NCBI GenBank assembly: GCA_903970295.1
Contig: CAJCHQ010000144.1
Coordinates: 1 to 11,996 of the forward strand
Length of the DNA: 11,996 bases
Reading direction: 5' to 3'
Origin: Bryobacterales bacterium
GTDB taxonomy: Bacteria; Cyanobacteriota; Vampirovibrionia; Obscuribacterales; Obscuribacteraceae
Numbering within the stretch: the first letter of the stretch is position 1; each line of letters opens with the position of its first letter. The translations under genes were made by a program, and so were the position numbers. This document shows, piece after piece, positions 5,291-11,996 of the stretch. Below the pieces are notes generated by a model that saw nothing but the letters and a program-made list of their open reading frames with translations, searched no databases and was not told the DNA's origin.

Positions 5291-6559
5291 ATGAATCGCA
5301 GAGAATTTCTCAAACTAGCTTCGGTAATGTCGTTAGCGACGCTCTTTCCTGGAACCAATGCCTGGGCATTCAGCAACGGCAAAGAAAGCGATACGACGAA
5401 GAAATTGATCGTCATTCTTCTGCGCGGCGGCATGGATGGTCTGAACGTGGTAGCGCCCTACGGCGACCGTGAGTATTACAATTTGCGCCCGAAAATTGCG
5501 TTGCCAGGACCCAATCAGCAACTCGGTGTGCTCGATCTCGATGGATACTTCGGTTTGCACCCGGCACTGCAGCCCCTGATGCCTTACTGGGAAAACAAAT
5601 CGTTGGCGTTCATTCATGCCAGCGGGTCTCCGGACCAGACGCGTTCGCATTTCGACGCCCAAGATTATATGGAATCGGGCGTGCCCGGCAACAAAACCAT
5701 TGCCTCCGGTTGGCTGAATCGATTGGCTGCACAATTGCCAGTTTCTGATTCGGCTCTCAAAGCGATCAGCATTGGCCCCGTTCTACCTCGCATGTGCGCC
5801 GGTCCGGCAACTATTGCTACGGTCTCAGCCGCCAGCGGTGCCAACGCCAATAATTCAGTGTTGGACAAGCCAAAAGTTGAAGCTATCTTCAAAGAGCTTT
5901 ACGGCGGTCACTCGGATCTGGCTAAAACGTTCAGCGAGGGACTGGAAGCACACAAAGAAGTGAAAGAAGCGATGCAGCCTGATCAGGAGCAAATGCAAGA
6001 TCCATCGATGGCGGCAGAGCAAAAAATGGCCAACAAAGGAGCACCGACACCAGGCAGCTTCACAGGCTTCGGCAAACAGCTGGCTCAGCTTTTCCGCAAA
6101 AGTCCGTCGATGCAAGTTGCTTTCCTCGACTTAGGCGGTTGGGACACGCACGTCAACGAAGGTACCGGCAAAGGGCAATTAGCAAATCATTTGACGCCCC
6201 TGGGTCAGGGTCTTGCCGATTTGTGCGAAGGGCTGGGCGCAGCCTACAAAGATTCGATCATCGTCGTTCAATCCGAGTTCGGCAGAACTGCGCGCGAAAA
6301 CGGAAACGGCGGCACAGACCACGGTCATGGCAATGTCATGTTCCTGCTCGGCGGACCTGTACCAGGAGGAAAAGTTTGGGGACGCTGGGGAGGACTGTCG
6401 CAAAACGCTTTGCACGAATCACGAGATTTACCGACGACAACGGATTTCCGCAGTGTGCTGGCGACGATTTTGAGCGATCATATGAGCTTGGATACCCGCA
6501 GTGTAGCGAGTATATTTCCGGGTTTCCAGCTGTCGGGAAATCCGTTTGTGAGAGCTTGA
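5291..6559 (+). CDS. Exported DUF1501-family protein (alkaline phosphatase/sulfatase-like fold)
   Basis: This 422-residue protein begins MNRREFLKLA, a twin-arginine-type motif, followed by a hydrophobic stretch and an AWA-F cleavage site near residues 24-27. Tat export is therefore likely. Family marks in order are LLRGGMDGLNVVAPYGD (43-59), SHFDAQDYMESG (119-130), GWLNRLAAQLP (140-150), LDLGGWDTHVNEG (279-291), VQSEFGRTARENGNGGTDHG (326-345) and LGGPVPGGKVWG (353-364). Asp, His and Glu in WDTH, SEFGR and TDHGHG are the likely metal or active-site residues in this alkaline-phosphatase-like family. Activity is not established for DUF1501. A Met/Gln-rich stretch (about 228-246) interrupts the middle. 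GGAG at 5280-5283 gives a good SD about 7 nt before ATG. It lies 10 nt after DUF1800 and is surely co-transcribed with it. Confidence 0.93.
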   Translation: MNRREFLKLASVMSLATLFPGTNAWAFSNGKESDTTKKLIVILLRGGMDGLNVVAPYGDREYYNLRPKIALPGPNQQLGVLDLDGYFGLHPALQPLMPYWENKSLAFIHASGSPDQTRSHFDAQDYMESGVPGNKTIASGWLNRLAAQLPVSDSALKAISIGPVLPRMCAGPATIATVSAASGANANNSVLDKPKVEAIFKELYGGHSDLAKTFSEGLEAHKEVKEAMQPDQEQMQDPSMAAEQKMANKGAPTPGSFTGFGKQLAQLFRKSPSMQVAFLDLGGWDTHVNEGTGKGQLANHLTPLGQGLADLCEGLGAAYKDSIIVVQSEFGRTARENGNGGTDHGHGNVMFLLGGPVPGGKVWGRWGGLSQNALHESRDLPTTTDFRSVLATILSDHMSLDTRSVASIFPGFQLSGNPFVRA

Positions 6560-6604
6560 AGGTTATCTAGTCATTGCAGCTGCTGTTGCGCGGTCGCTGG
6601 CGCC

Positions 6605-6627
6605 GAGGAAACGATTTTAGTTTCCTC
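6605..6627 (+). terminator. Possible terminator hairpin after the DUF1501 gene
   Basis: GAGGAAAC (6605-6612) pairs exactly with GTTTCCTC (6620-6627) around the 7-nt loop GATTTTA, 46 nt after the DUF1501 stop. A T-rich stretch follows, but its run of five Ts (6642-6646) starts about 14 nt beyond the stem, so the fit to a rho-independent terminator is imperfect. It could instead be part of the SNF2 gene leader. Confidence 0.4.
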
Positions 6628-6662
6628 ACAAGTGTTATTTGTTTTTCTGACAACAAAATCGG

Positions 6663-6683
6663 CACTGCATCTATTTAGCAGTG
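6663..6683 (+). repeat. 6-bp hairpin in the SNF2 gene leader
   Basis: CACTGC (6663-6668) pairs with GCAGTG (6678-6683) around a 9-nt loop, 45 nt before the SNF2 start and 35 nt after the previous hairpin. With that one it gives two stem-loops in a row between the operon and the SNF2 gene. No clear promoter was found in this spacer. Confidence 0.35.
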
Positions 6684-6727
6684 TGGAGAGTTAACTTCAA
6701 GAATGTGGGCAATTCTCGGAGGAGTAG

Positions 6728-9700
6728 GTGGTGAGCGATTCAGTCAACGAACAAGGTCCTGGCGCTTGCGGCGACGCCGGGGAGGCGCCCGCATTTCAGG
6801 CAGAGGAAGAAGCCGATTCGCCTGCGGCTGACCCATCGCAATGGCTAATGTCGCTCAAGGAGGAACTACTAAAAATATCGGAGCAGAATCCACCAAGCTC
6901 TGATCCGGAGTTGGAACAGGTAGTCTACATTCTCGACTCTGACGACAAAAACAAATTGTTGTTAGAAAAGGTTTTGATCGTGCCGGCCCTCTCAGATCAA
7001 GTTTGGCCTGCACAATGTTTCGAGGAGGTCGATGACTGTGGAGTGGCGGAAAATTGGCAGAAAGCGAAGGAGACCAATCTGCTGCGATTGGCCAGGCATC
7101 CCGAAGCCTGTATGGATCATGCGGATATCACCATAGCCAATTTGTTTGCCAGTGGGGCAAAAAGTGCAAGCTGGCCAGATCATAGAGAATTTCCTTGCGC
7201 GGCTGAAGTGACACGAACTTTGATCGATCAAATGTTGACTACCGGACGTTGCTTCTGGACCACAGACAGTGCCTCTCCACTACGATCAGCGGCAAAGCAA
7301 AAAGCCGAACTCATATGGCAGCTCAACGAAGATGGCAGCCAGATATTATCTATCAACCCTCTCGGAATGCAAGGCAGCATTGCAGTTTGCGGTGGCAACA
7401 CATCATGGTTCGTCGATCCAACCCAACTTCAGATGGGAGAGCTAAGCCTGCCGGTGCCGCCACAAGTCTTAGTGACGCTTCTCGACTCTCCGGCTGTTCA
7501 GCCACTCGAGGTAGAATCTTTCACTGTGTCACTGGCCAATCTCGGATTACCAATTCCAGCACCAAAACGATTCGAGACTACGACAATTCAGATCACGCCG
7601 GTGCCCCGATTACGAAAGATGACTATAGACCTGCAATTTGCTGACCAGAGACAATTCATGCAGCACGGATATAACTGGAACGCGCATGTAGCAGTTGCTG
7701 AACTATCGTTCGAATATAGTGACTTTGTGTTCGCTCCCAGAAAAAATGAAATTCGCCGATTCGTCAATAATGTGATTGAAATATATCAACGCGACCAGCT
7801 CTTCGAGAATGCTTGCCGAATTCGGCTAGAGACAGCAGGTTTAATTGTGCGCGAATCGCAGCAAAACATGATCGCCTTTTTCCCAGCTGCACAAACCGGT
7901 AAGTGGCATCAATTTTCCGGACAGACCTTGCCTTTGCTAGAACAAGACGGATGGCTAATCAGTGAGGATTCTTTCCCCGCCCGCGTTGTTTACCCTGAAG
8001 AAGAATGGGATCTACATGCCACCAATGGAAAGAGCTACTGGTTTTCCGTCAGACTAGACATAACTGTCGACGGTGTGAAATACCCGCTCCTGCCGATCAT
8101 CTACAAAGCCCTCTCGGTAGTAGATACCAAAGATGCTCTTGCACACATCGACGCTTTCAATATTGATGGTTTCTTTTACGCGCCACTCCCCGACGAGAGG
8201 ACGGTAGCCCTCGATTTCCAGCGCGTACGACTGATTGTCGAAGCCCTGGTGGAGGTCTTCAACAGAGATTACACCTTAACTAAGCCAGAAAAAACCGACT
8301 TGAGCCTGGCGCAACTTTTGCAATTGGCAAAGGTTCCACGCGGCATCAGCTGGCATGTATCCGAGAAGTTGCAAGAAGTTCTGGACAAATTTCAAAACCC
8401 GAATCGCCCGACGATAATGGCTCCCCCACTTTCCTTTCAAGCGAAGTTGAGACCATATCAGTGCGAGGGGCTGGCATGGCTCGATTTGATTCGCGACCTG
8501 GGACTCGGAGGCATCCTCGCTGATGATATGGGTCTCGGAAAGACTGTGCAAACACTCGCTCATTTCGCGATCGAGAAGGAGGAGAAACGTGCAACCAAGC
8601 CATTCCTCGTCGTATGCCCCACCTCGGTATTGCCCAATTGGGTCAATGAAATCGCGCGCTTTACGCCTACGATGAAGCTGACGGTCTTGTGGGGGGCCGA
8701 CCGCCGAGTCTATTTCAATGAAATCGAGTCAGCGGATATAGTTCTGACTACATATCCATTGGTTTTTAGAGATCGTGTGGTCCTTGCCAGACAGGAATGG
8801 CAAGCCATCTTTATAGACGAGGCGCAGACGGTAAAAAATTCTCAGACGCTAGCGGCCCAATCACTGCGAACCTTGAAAGCGAATTATCGAGTCTGTCTAA
8901 CCGGCACACCGGTGCAGAACCATTTGGGTGAGCTATGGTCACAATTCGATTTCCTAATACCAGGATTTCTCGGAGATGAGCTGTCGTTCAAGAAAACTTT
9001 CCGCTGGCTGATCGAGCGGTACAACAACAGGGATCGGCAACGCGCTTTAGCCGAGCGGATCAAGCCATTTGTCTTGCGCCGTACGAAAGAATTGGTGGCA
9101 AAGGAGCTTCCAGATAAAACGGTAATCGTTCGCCAGATCGAACTCGAAGGCGCGCAGCGCGATCTCTACGAGACAATGCGCGTTGCAATGCATGAAAAAG
9201 TGCAGACAGCGTTGATGATAAAAGGAATTGCCGCCAGTCAAATCATCATTCTGGATGCTTTGCTGAAACTTCGACAAGTATGCTGCCATCCGCAGTTGGT
9301 GCCGTTTGTAACGGCGCGCTCAGTAGACAAAAGCAGCAAATTAGAGTCTCTCCTCGAGACTTTGGAGGAGCTCATTTCAGAAGGCAGACGAGTACTCTTG
9401 TTCTCGCAATTCACAAGCATGCTCGATCTGATCAAGCCCAGATTGAAGTCGATGGGTATCAAGTTCGTAGAATTGCGGGGTGATACCAAAGACAGAAAAA
9501 CACCTGTGCGTGAATTTCAGAATGGGGAAGTGCCTTTATTTCTACTGAGCCTCAGGGCAGGAGGGCTTGGCTTAAACCTGACGGCGGCAGACACTGTTAT
9601 TCATTACGATCCCTGGTGGAATCCCGCTGTAGAAAATCAGGCCACCGACCGCGCACATCGTATTGGGCAGACGAAAAAAGTATTTGTCTTCAGAATGATC

Positions 9701-9967
9701 GCAACTGGAACCATAGAGGAGCGCATGCTGAAATTGCAAGAACGCAAACACAAACTCGCAGCCGGCATCTATAGCGATCAGGCAGACAATTTTATCTCGT
9801 CTCTTTCGAAGGATGAGATCATTTCGCTCTTCGAACCGATGCCGATTTTACCGAAGCCGCCCAAAGACACTGGCACGCGCCCCTGGTGGGGGAGGGTTAT
9901 TTTGACCCGTGAAGTAGTTCCGATTCCCTGGAATACTTGCGTGACGAGGCAAACGCTATCGGATTAA
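6728..9967 (+). CDS. Bacterial SNF2-family DNA-dependent ATPase (helicase-like)
   Basis: This 1079-residue cytoplasmic protein is an SNF2 superfamily-2 motor that translocates on duplex DNA using ATP. The C-terminal half has all main motifs: RPYQCEGLAWL (Q-like motif), Walker A DDMGLGKT (599-606, K605), motif II DEAQ (697-700), LTGTPVQN, KPFVLRRTKEL, VLLFSQFTSM, SLRAGGLGLNLTAADTVIHY, and motif VI ATDRAHRIGQ (972-981). The N-terminal 550 residues fit the bacterial SNF2-associated region, for example WFSVRLDITVDGVKYPLLP. Unlike many relatives, no SWIM zinc motif (CxC...CxH) is visible. About 45 extra residues, basic and Trp/Pro-containing, follow the usual LFEP end. The start is GTG 6728 or the adjacent GTG 6731; GGAGGAG at 6718-6724 serves either. 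No methylase, nuclease or other defence gene adjoins it, so a repair or transcription role is as likely as defence. Confidence 0.94.
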   Translation: MVSDSVNEQGPGACGDAGEAPAFQAEEEADSPAADPSQWLMSLKEELLKISEQNPPSSDPELEQVVYILDSDDKNKLLLEKVLIVPALSDQVWPAQCFEEVDDCGVAENWQKAKETNLLRLARHPEACMDHADITIANLFASGAKSASWPDHREFPCAAEVTRTLIDQMLTTGRCFWTTDSASPLRSAAKQKAELIWQLNEDGSQILSINPLGMQGSIAVCGGNTSWFVDPTQLQMGELSLPVPPQVLVTLLDSPAVQPLEVESFTVSLANLGLPIPAPKRFETTTIQITPVPRLRKMTIDLQFADQRQFMQHGYNWNAHVAVAELSFEYSDFVFAPRKNEIRRFVNNVIEIYQRDQLFENACRIRLETAGLIVRESQQNMIAFFPAAQTGKWHQFSGQTLPLLEQDGWLISEDSFPARVVYPEEEWDLHATNGKSYWFSVRLDITVDGVKYPLLPIIYKALSVVDTKDALAHIDAFNIDGFFYAPLPDERTVALDFQRVRLIVEALVEVFNRDYTLTKPEKTDLSLAQLLQLAKVPRGISWHVSEKLQEVLDKFQNPNRPTIMAPPLSFQAKLRPYQCEGLAWLDLIRDLGLGGILADDMGLGKTVQTLAHFAIEKEEKRATKPFLVVCPTSVLPNWVNEIARFTPTMKLTVLWGADRRVYFNEIESADIVLTTYPLVFRDRVVLARQEWQAIFIDEAQTVKNSQTLAAQSLRTLKANYRVCLTGTPVQNHLGELWSQFDFLIPGFLGDELSFKKTFRWLIERYNNRDRQRALAERIKPFVLRRTKELVAKELPDKTVIVRQIELEGAQRDLYETMRVAMHEKVQTALMIKGIAASQIIILDALLKLRQVCCHPQLVPFVTARSVDKSSKLESLLETLEELISEGRRVLLFSQFTSMLDLIKPRLKSMGIKFVELRGDTKDRKTPVREFQNGEVPLFLLSLRAGGLGLNLTAADTVIHYDPWWNPAVENQATDRAHRIGQTKKVFVFRMIATGTIEERMLKLQERKHKLAAGIYSDQADNFISSLSKDEIISLFEPMPILPKPPKDTGTRPWWGRVILTREVVPIPWNTCVTRQTLSD

Positions 9968-9974
9968 GCGACAA

Positions 9975-10004
9975 CAGCATCGGAAACTAATGCTGCTCTT
10001 TTTT
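9975..10004 (+). terminator. Rho-independent terminator of the SNF2 gene
   Basis: CAGCAT (9975-9980) pairs with ATGCTG (9990-9995) around a 9-nt loop. After CTC comes a run of six Ts (9999-10004), beginning 8 nt after the SNF2 stop. The 3' arm and T-run overlap the last codons of the convergent minus-strand gene. The short stem keeps confidence moderate. Confidence 0.5.
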
Positions 10005-10424
10005 CTTGTCAGGCATAGGAAAACCAAGATTGACCAGGGACAGTTCATTCATCCCGGCATCGTGCAATTGTCGGTGGTCTTCCTTGAGTTGCTTCGAGCC
10101 AGGTCCTTTGCCGTCGCGAGCCAATAGATGTATCAGGTCAATTAGTATCCCTTCGGCATCACGAGCTTGAATGTCGCGAACCGCATTCTCGATCAGCGGG
10201 TCGGGGAAGCCCAATTTTTGCAATGCAGCCGGACTGAGACCGGTTTTGGCACGCAATGCATTTTCGTCTTGAAGCAAGCGAGCATTTCCCTCATTAGCTG
10301 GATCAAAACGATTTGTGTCTCGGGCGAGAACTTCGTGAATGTCTTCTTGTACGGCCTCGGTGTGATGAGCTTTGATGTCTTTGGCTGTTTTATCGATTAA
10401 TGCGTCGTGCTCTGGTGCGCTCAT
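9987..10424 (-). CDS. Hypothetical protein made of two roughly 60-residue repeats
   Basis: This 145-residue hydrophilic cytoplasmic protein has no signal peptide or membrane segment. Residues 15-76 and 83-138 are an internal duplication. Shared positions include KDIKA / RDIQA at the start, a helix ending in EVLARD / HLLARD, a charged loop, then LSPAALQKLGFPDP / LSLVNLGFPMP at the end. Each unit looks like two or three helices closed by a conserved LGFP turn. The first copy has a slightly longer linker (FDPANEGNARLL). I do not recognise the family. Pairs of small helical units often mediate protein contacts, but no function is claimed. The start has GGAG 9 nt upstream. The gene converges on the SNF2 gene with only 19 nt between stops, and it lies downstream of the exported-protein gene on the same strand. 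Confidence 0.72.
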   Translation of the reverse strand: MSAPEHDALIDKTAKDIKAHHTEAVQEDIHEVLARDTNRFDPANEGNARLLQDENALRAKTGLSPAALQKLGFPDPLIENAVRDIQARDAEGILIDLIHLLARDGKGPGSKQLKEDHRQLHDAGMNELSLVNLGFPMPDKKKEQH

Positions 10425-10591
10425 CTGTCTAGTCTCCGGGGAATTGGGCGTTCTTACACGCTGGCCAAGATGAATATAGAGCAGGCCGATTGTAATTCAG
10501 AGAGATCGTAGGGCTTGAATGTTACAGCAGTGCCACACGGCAGCGATAATTCGTGAGTTCGAGAGCGAACGGTACTTTATCTGGCAGACAA
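10425..10591. other. Spacer between two minus-strand genes
   Basis: No gene is seen. A small hairpin, GTTCG-AGAG-CGAAC (10557-10570), lies 21 nt past the stop of the exported-protein gene but has no T-run. On the minus strand a TATATT near 10478-10483 could be a -10 for the repeat-protein gene, but no good -35 pairs with it. Confidence 0.3.
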
Positions 10592-11284
10592 CTATTGAGC
10601 TTCGCTTGTTTTGGAAAGTTGGGGCACGACGAGATCTTGCATGAGTTGAATTTTGATTTCGTCGCCTTTCATCATATTTACAGGTAAATTTTTGCGTGCA
10701 ATTAATCGAACTTTGTCTCGATCGTTTGCATCTGTCGAAGGCTGTTTGGTCATTTGCCCGCTATTCAAGGCTTTATGAGAAGCTCTCTGCTGACCTGATG
10801 CGTGTGCTGGACCACCGGTGTTTCCCAAACAGTCTGTAAGAGTAGGCAGCTCATAGTCCGCTGGTATCGCAATATCCTTTAGCCCACGCTTGATGTGGAC
10901 AACCCCTCCATGCGGCACCAAATCAGTTGCAATAGCTAATCTGTCCAAGTTCGGGATTGAGATAGTGTCAAAAAGCATCGTTACTGTTCGCGTTCCGCTG
11001 AGGTCGGGCATCGAAACCACGATAGTGCCATCAATCTGGGCGCCAATTGGAATTGCGGTTTTACCATCACAGCTAACTTCATTTATCGTGGAGGCCGAAA
11101 ATAACGACCTAGTCACGGATTTGCTGCTCGAGAAATCAGCGTTCATCGATATAGATATTTTCGTGCCGGCCGGTACACATAACTGGCTCGACAATGAGTC
11201 AGCCGCCATCACACCACGTGTCAGTGTAACTATCGCCAAGATTGTTAATGTACAGACAGCATCTGCAGAGCAAAAAAGTTTCAC
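10592..11284 (-). CDS. Exported protein of unknown function with a beta-rich PAGT-type domain
   Basis: The start chosen is the GTG at 11284, which has GAAGG 5 nt upstream and gives 230 residues. A TTG at 11296 would add four residues but lacks an SD. The N-terminus is a signal peptide: MKLFC, a hydrophobic CTLTILAIVTLT core, and likely cleavage after VMA near residue 26. Next comes a beta-rich pattern found in many bacterial exported proteins: VPAGTKISISMNADFSSS, an alternating stretch, DGKTAIPIGAQIDGTIVV, and LFDTISIPN. Its logic (a Pro-Ala/Ile-Gly turn, then a strand, with GT before a strand) resembles small beta-barrel modules. A disordered Gln/Ser/Lys linker follows, and a second short strand pair (GDEIKIQLMQDLVVP) closes the protein. 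An envelope or periplasmic location is expected. No enzyme motif is visible. Confidence 0.75.
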   Translation of the reverse strand: MKLFCSADAVCTLTILAIVTLTRGVMAADSLSSQLCVPAGTKISISMNADFSSSKSVTRSLFSASTINEVSCDGKTAIPIGAQIDGTIVVSMPDLSGTRTVTMLFDTISIPNLDRLAIATDLVPHGGVVHIKRGLKDIAIPADYELPTLTDCLGNTGGPAHASGQQRASHKALNSGQMTKQPSTDANDRDKVRLIARKNLPVNMMKGDEIKIQLMQDLVVPQLSKTSEAQ

Positions 11285-11449
11285 TGGCGCCTTCAAGAAA
11301 AAGCTGGAACTTGGCAGCTTTAAGCATCATAGCCCAAAACCTCTTGCAAGGGATTGAAAACCCATAGCCCGATCAGGCACAGCCAAAATCCACATACTGG
11401 CGCTTGTGGTTGTCACTGCCGGTGATGCCAAGCAGCACTAATTTCTGTC

Positions 11450-11477
11450 TTGACTTTGCGCCGAAAAGATTCACAAT
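11450..11477 (+). promoter_or_regulatory. Predicted sigma70 promoter for the right-edge gene
   Basis: The -35 is TTGACT (11450-11455, 5/6 match) and the -10 is CACAAT (11472-11477, 4/6), with a 16-nt spacer. Transcription would start near 11484, leaving a leader of about 40 nt before the ATG at 11525. Confidence 0.4.
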
Positions 11478-11524
11478 AGGGGGATCCATGACGAGCCGCA
11501 AGCCGGCCTAGAAAAGATTAGTAG

Positions 11525-11996
11525 ATGCAAGACTTTGATCCAATGACCGCCGTGGTTTTGAAACGCACGGTGACAGGAATCGATTCCTTGACGCGCGAAC
11601 ATCAGCGGTTAGAAGAAGGAGCCGTCGGAAACATCATCGATTTCAGCCCAGACTCCAGAGGCTGCTTGCTGGTCGAATTGCCTCATCCCGCGGATACAGA
11701 AGTGATCCAAATGCGCGTGCATCAAGATGCGCTGCAGGGACTGATTGAAACCGATGCAGACGAAGCCGAGGTACCAACAACGGTGTTGATTGGTGTCTTC
11801 GGCGGTGCCGACCGCATCGCTTTGAGCATAACCGGTCTGGACGGAAATATTTACCCCCTCGGGAAGGTGTTCTTACCCAGCGGAAGTTTTTTCGCTGCCG
11901 GCGCTAGCGTTTATTCGATCTGCCTCTTTCTGGACGAGATGTCCAAAGACGGACATCGCCTGCTGGTTGAAAAAGGTATTGCCGGAGACGAGTGCG
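11525..11996 (+). CDS. Hypothetical protein, C-terminus cut by the window edge
   Basis: The frame opens at ATG 11525, directly after an in-frame TAG at 11522-11524, and stays open for 157 residues to the end of the window. The SD is weak (GAAAAG-like). The visible part has no signal peptide. It looks like alternating beta strands and short helices: GAVGNIIDFSPDSRGCLLVE (residues 29-48), then VIQMRVHQDALQGLIE, then TTVLIGVFGGADRIALSITG. A more hydrophobic GSFFAAGASVYSICLFLDE segment lies near residues 123-141. The GxVxxxxxxxxxxLVE pattern recalls small SH3-like beta barrels, but the match is loose. I do not recognise the family. Codon use looks like that of the neighbouring genes. Confidence 0.72.
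   Translation, partial: MQDFDPMTAVVLKRTVTGIDSLTREHQRLEEGAVGNIIDFSPDSRGCLLVELPHPADTEVIQMRVHQDALQGLIETDADEAEVPTTVLIGVFGGADRIALSITGLDGNIYPLGKVFLPSGSFFAAGASVYSICLFLDEMSKDGHRLLVEKGIAGDEC

Noticed and set aside
5333..5734. 133-codon minus-strand open frame inside the DUF1501 gene
   Set aside because: It is antisense to conserved DUF1501 sequence, with no SD and no motif.
6139..6570. 143-codon plus-strand open frame inside the DUF1501 gene
   Set aside because: It is an alternative reading of conserved DUF1501 codons and is very rich in Arg and Ser, typical of a shadow frame.
6728..9967. SNF2 ATPase as the core of an anti-phage system
   Set aside because: No nuclease, methylase or other known defence partner is adjacent. 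The neighbours are an exported-protein operon and a convergent small gene.
10890..11357. 155-codon plus-strand open frame
   Set aside because: It is antisense to the exported-protein gene, which has a signal peptide and a recognisable beta pattern. The plus frame has no SD and no family resemblance.
11488..11511. Seven-codon ORF (MTSRKPA) with a G-rich SD, upstream of the right-edge gene
   Set aside because: The predicted transcript would begin near 11484, so its SD would largely not be transcribed. Such short frames are common by chance.

Overview
The window is about 12 kb of bacterial chromosome of moderate GC content. It carries ordinary bacterial genes, with several GTG starts and uneven Shine-Dalgarno (SD) strength. 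No rRNA, tRNA, CRISPR array, insertion sequence or phage gene was seen. Three things point to a free-living, gene-rich environmental bacterium: an exported DUF1800/DUF1501 pair, a large bacterial SNF2 ATPase, and several small lineage-specific hydrophilic proteins. Melainabacteria/Vampirovibrionia (Obscuribacter-like) or Planctomycete-like bacteria are possible sources. That placement is inference from gene content only.

Left part (1-2500). A Ser/Thr/Gln-rich protein runs off the left edge on the minus strand. After a gene-poor stretch comes a plus-strand cluster: a VOC (glyoxalase/dioxygenase-fold) protein, a COQ7-like ferritin-fold di-iron protein with a central membrane-like segment, and a 69-residue Lys/Ala/Asp-rich protein. 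Two short open frames fit tightly around the VOC gene. One overlaps its start; the other overlaps its end and stops 2 nt before the di-iron gene. They may be real small genes that couple translation along the cluster.

Middle (2480-6700). A minus-strand NmrA-type NAD(P)-binding protein is divergent from an operon of two exported proteins, DUF1800 (Sec signal) and DUF1501 (Tat-like signal), whose frames are 10 nt apart. A sigma70-like promoter and a start-site hairpin precede DUF1800. Both proteins carry unusual Met/Gln-rich insertions.

Right part (6700-11996). A 1079-residue SNF2-family ATPase stands alone behind two hairpins. It converges on a 145-residue minus-strand protein built from two copies of a roughly 60-residue unit. 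Next is a minus-strand exported beta-rich protein. Last is a plus-strand gene of unknown function that leaves the window at the right edge.

No complete new defence or metabolic system is evident. The most promising unexplained items are the duplicated 145-residue repeat protein, the DUF1800/DUF1501 cassette with matching Met/Gln-rich inserts, the periodic 39-residue ORF between the VOC and di-iron genes, and the 23-residue-periodic protein at the left edge.
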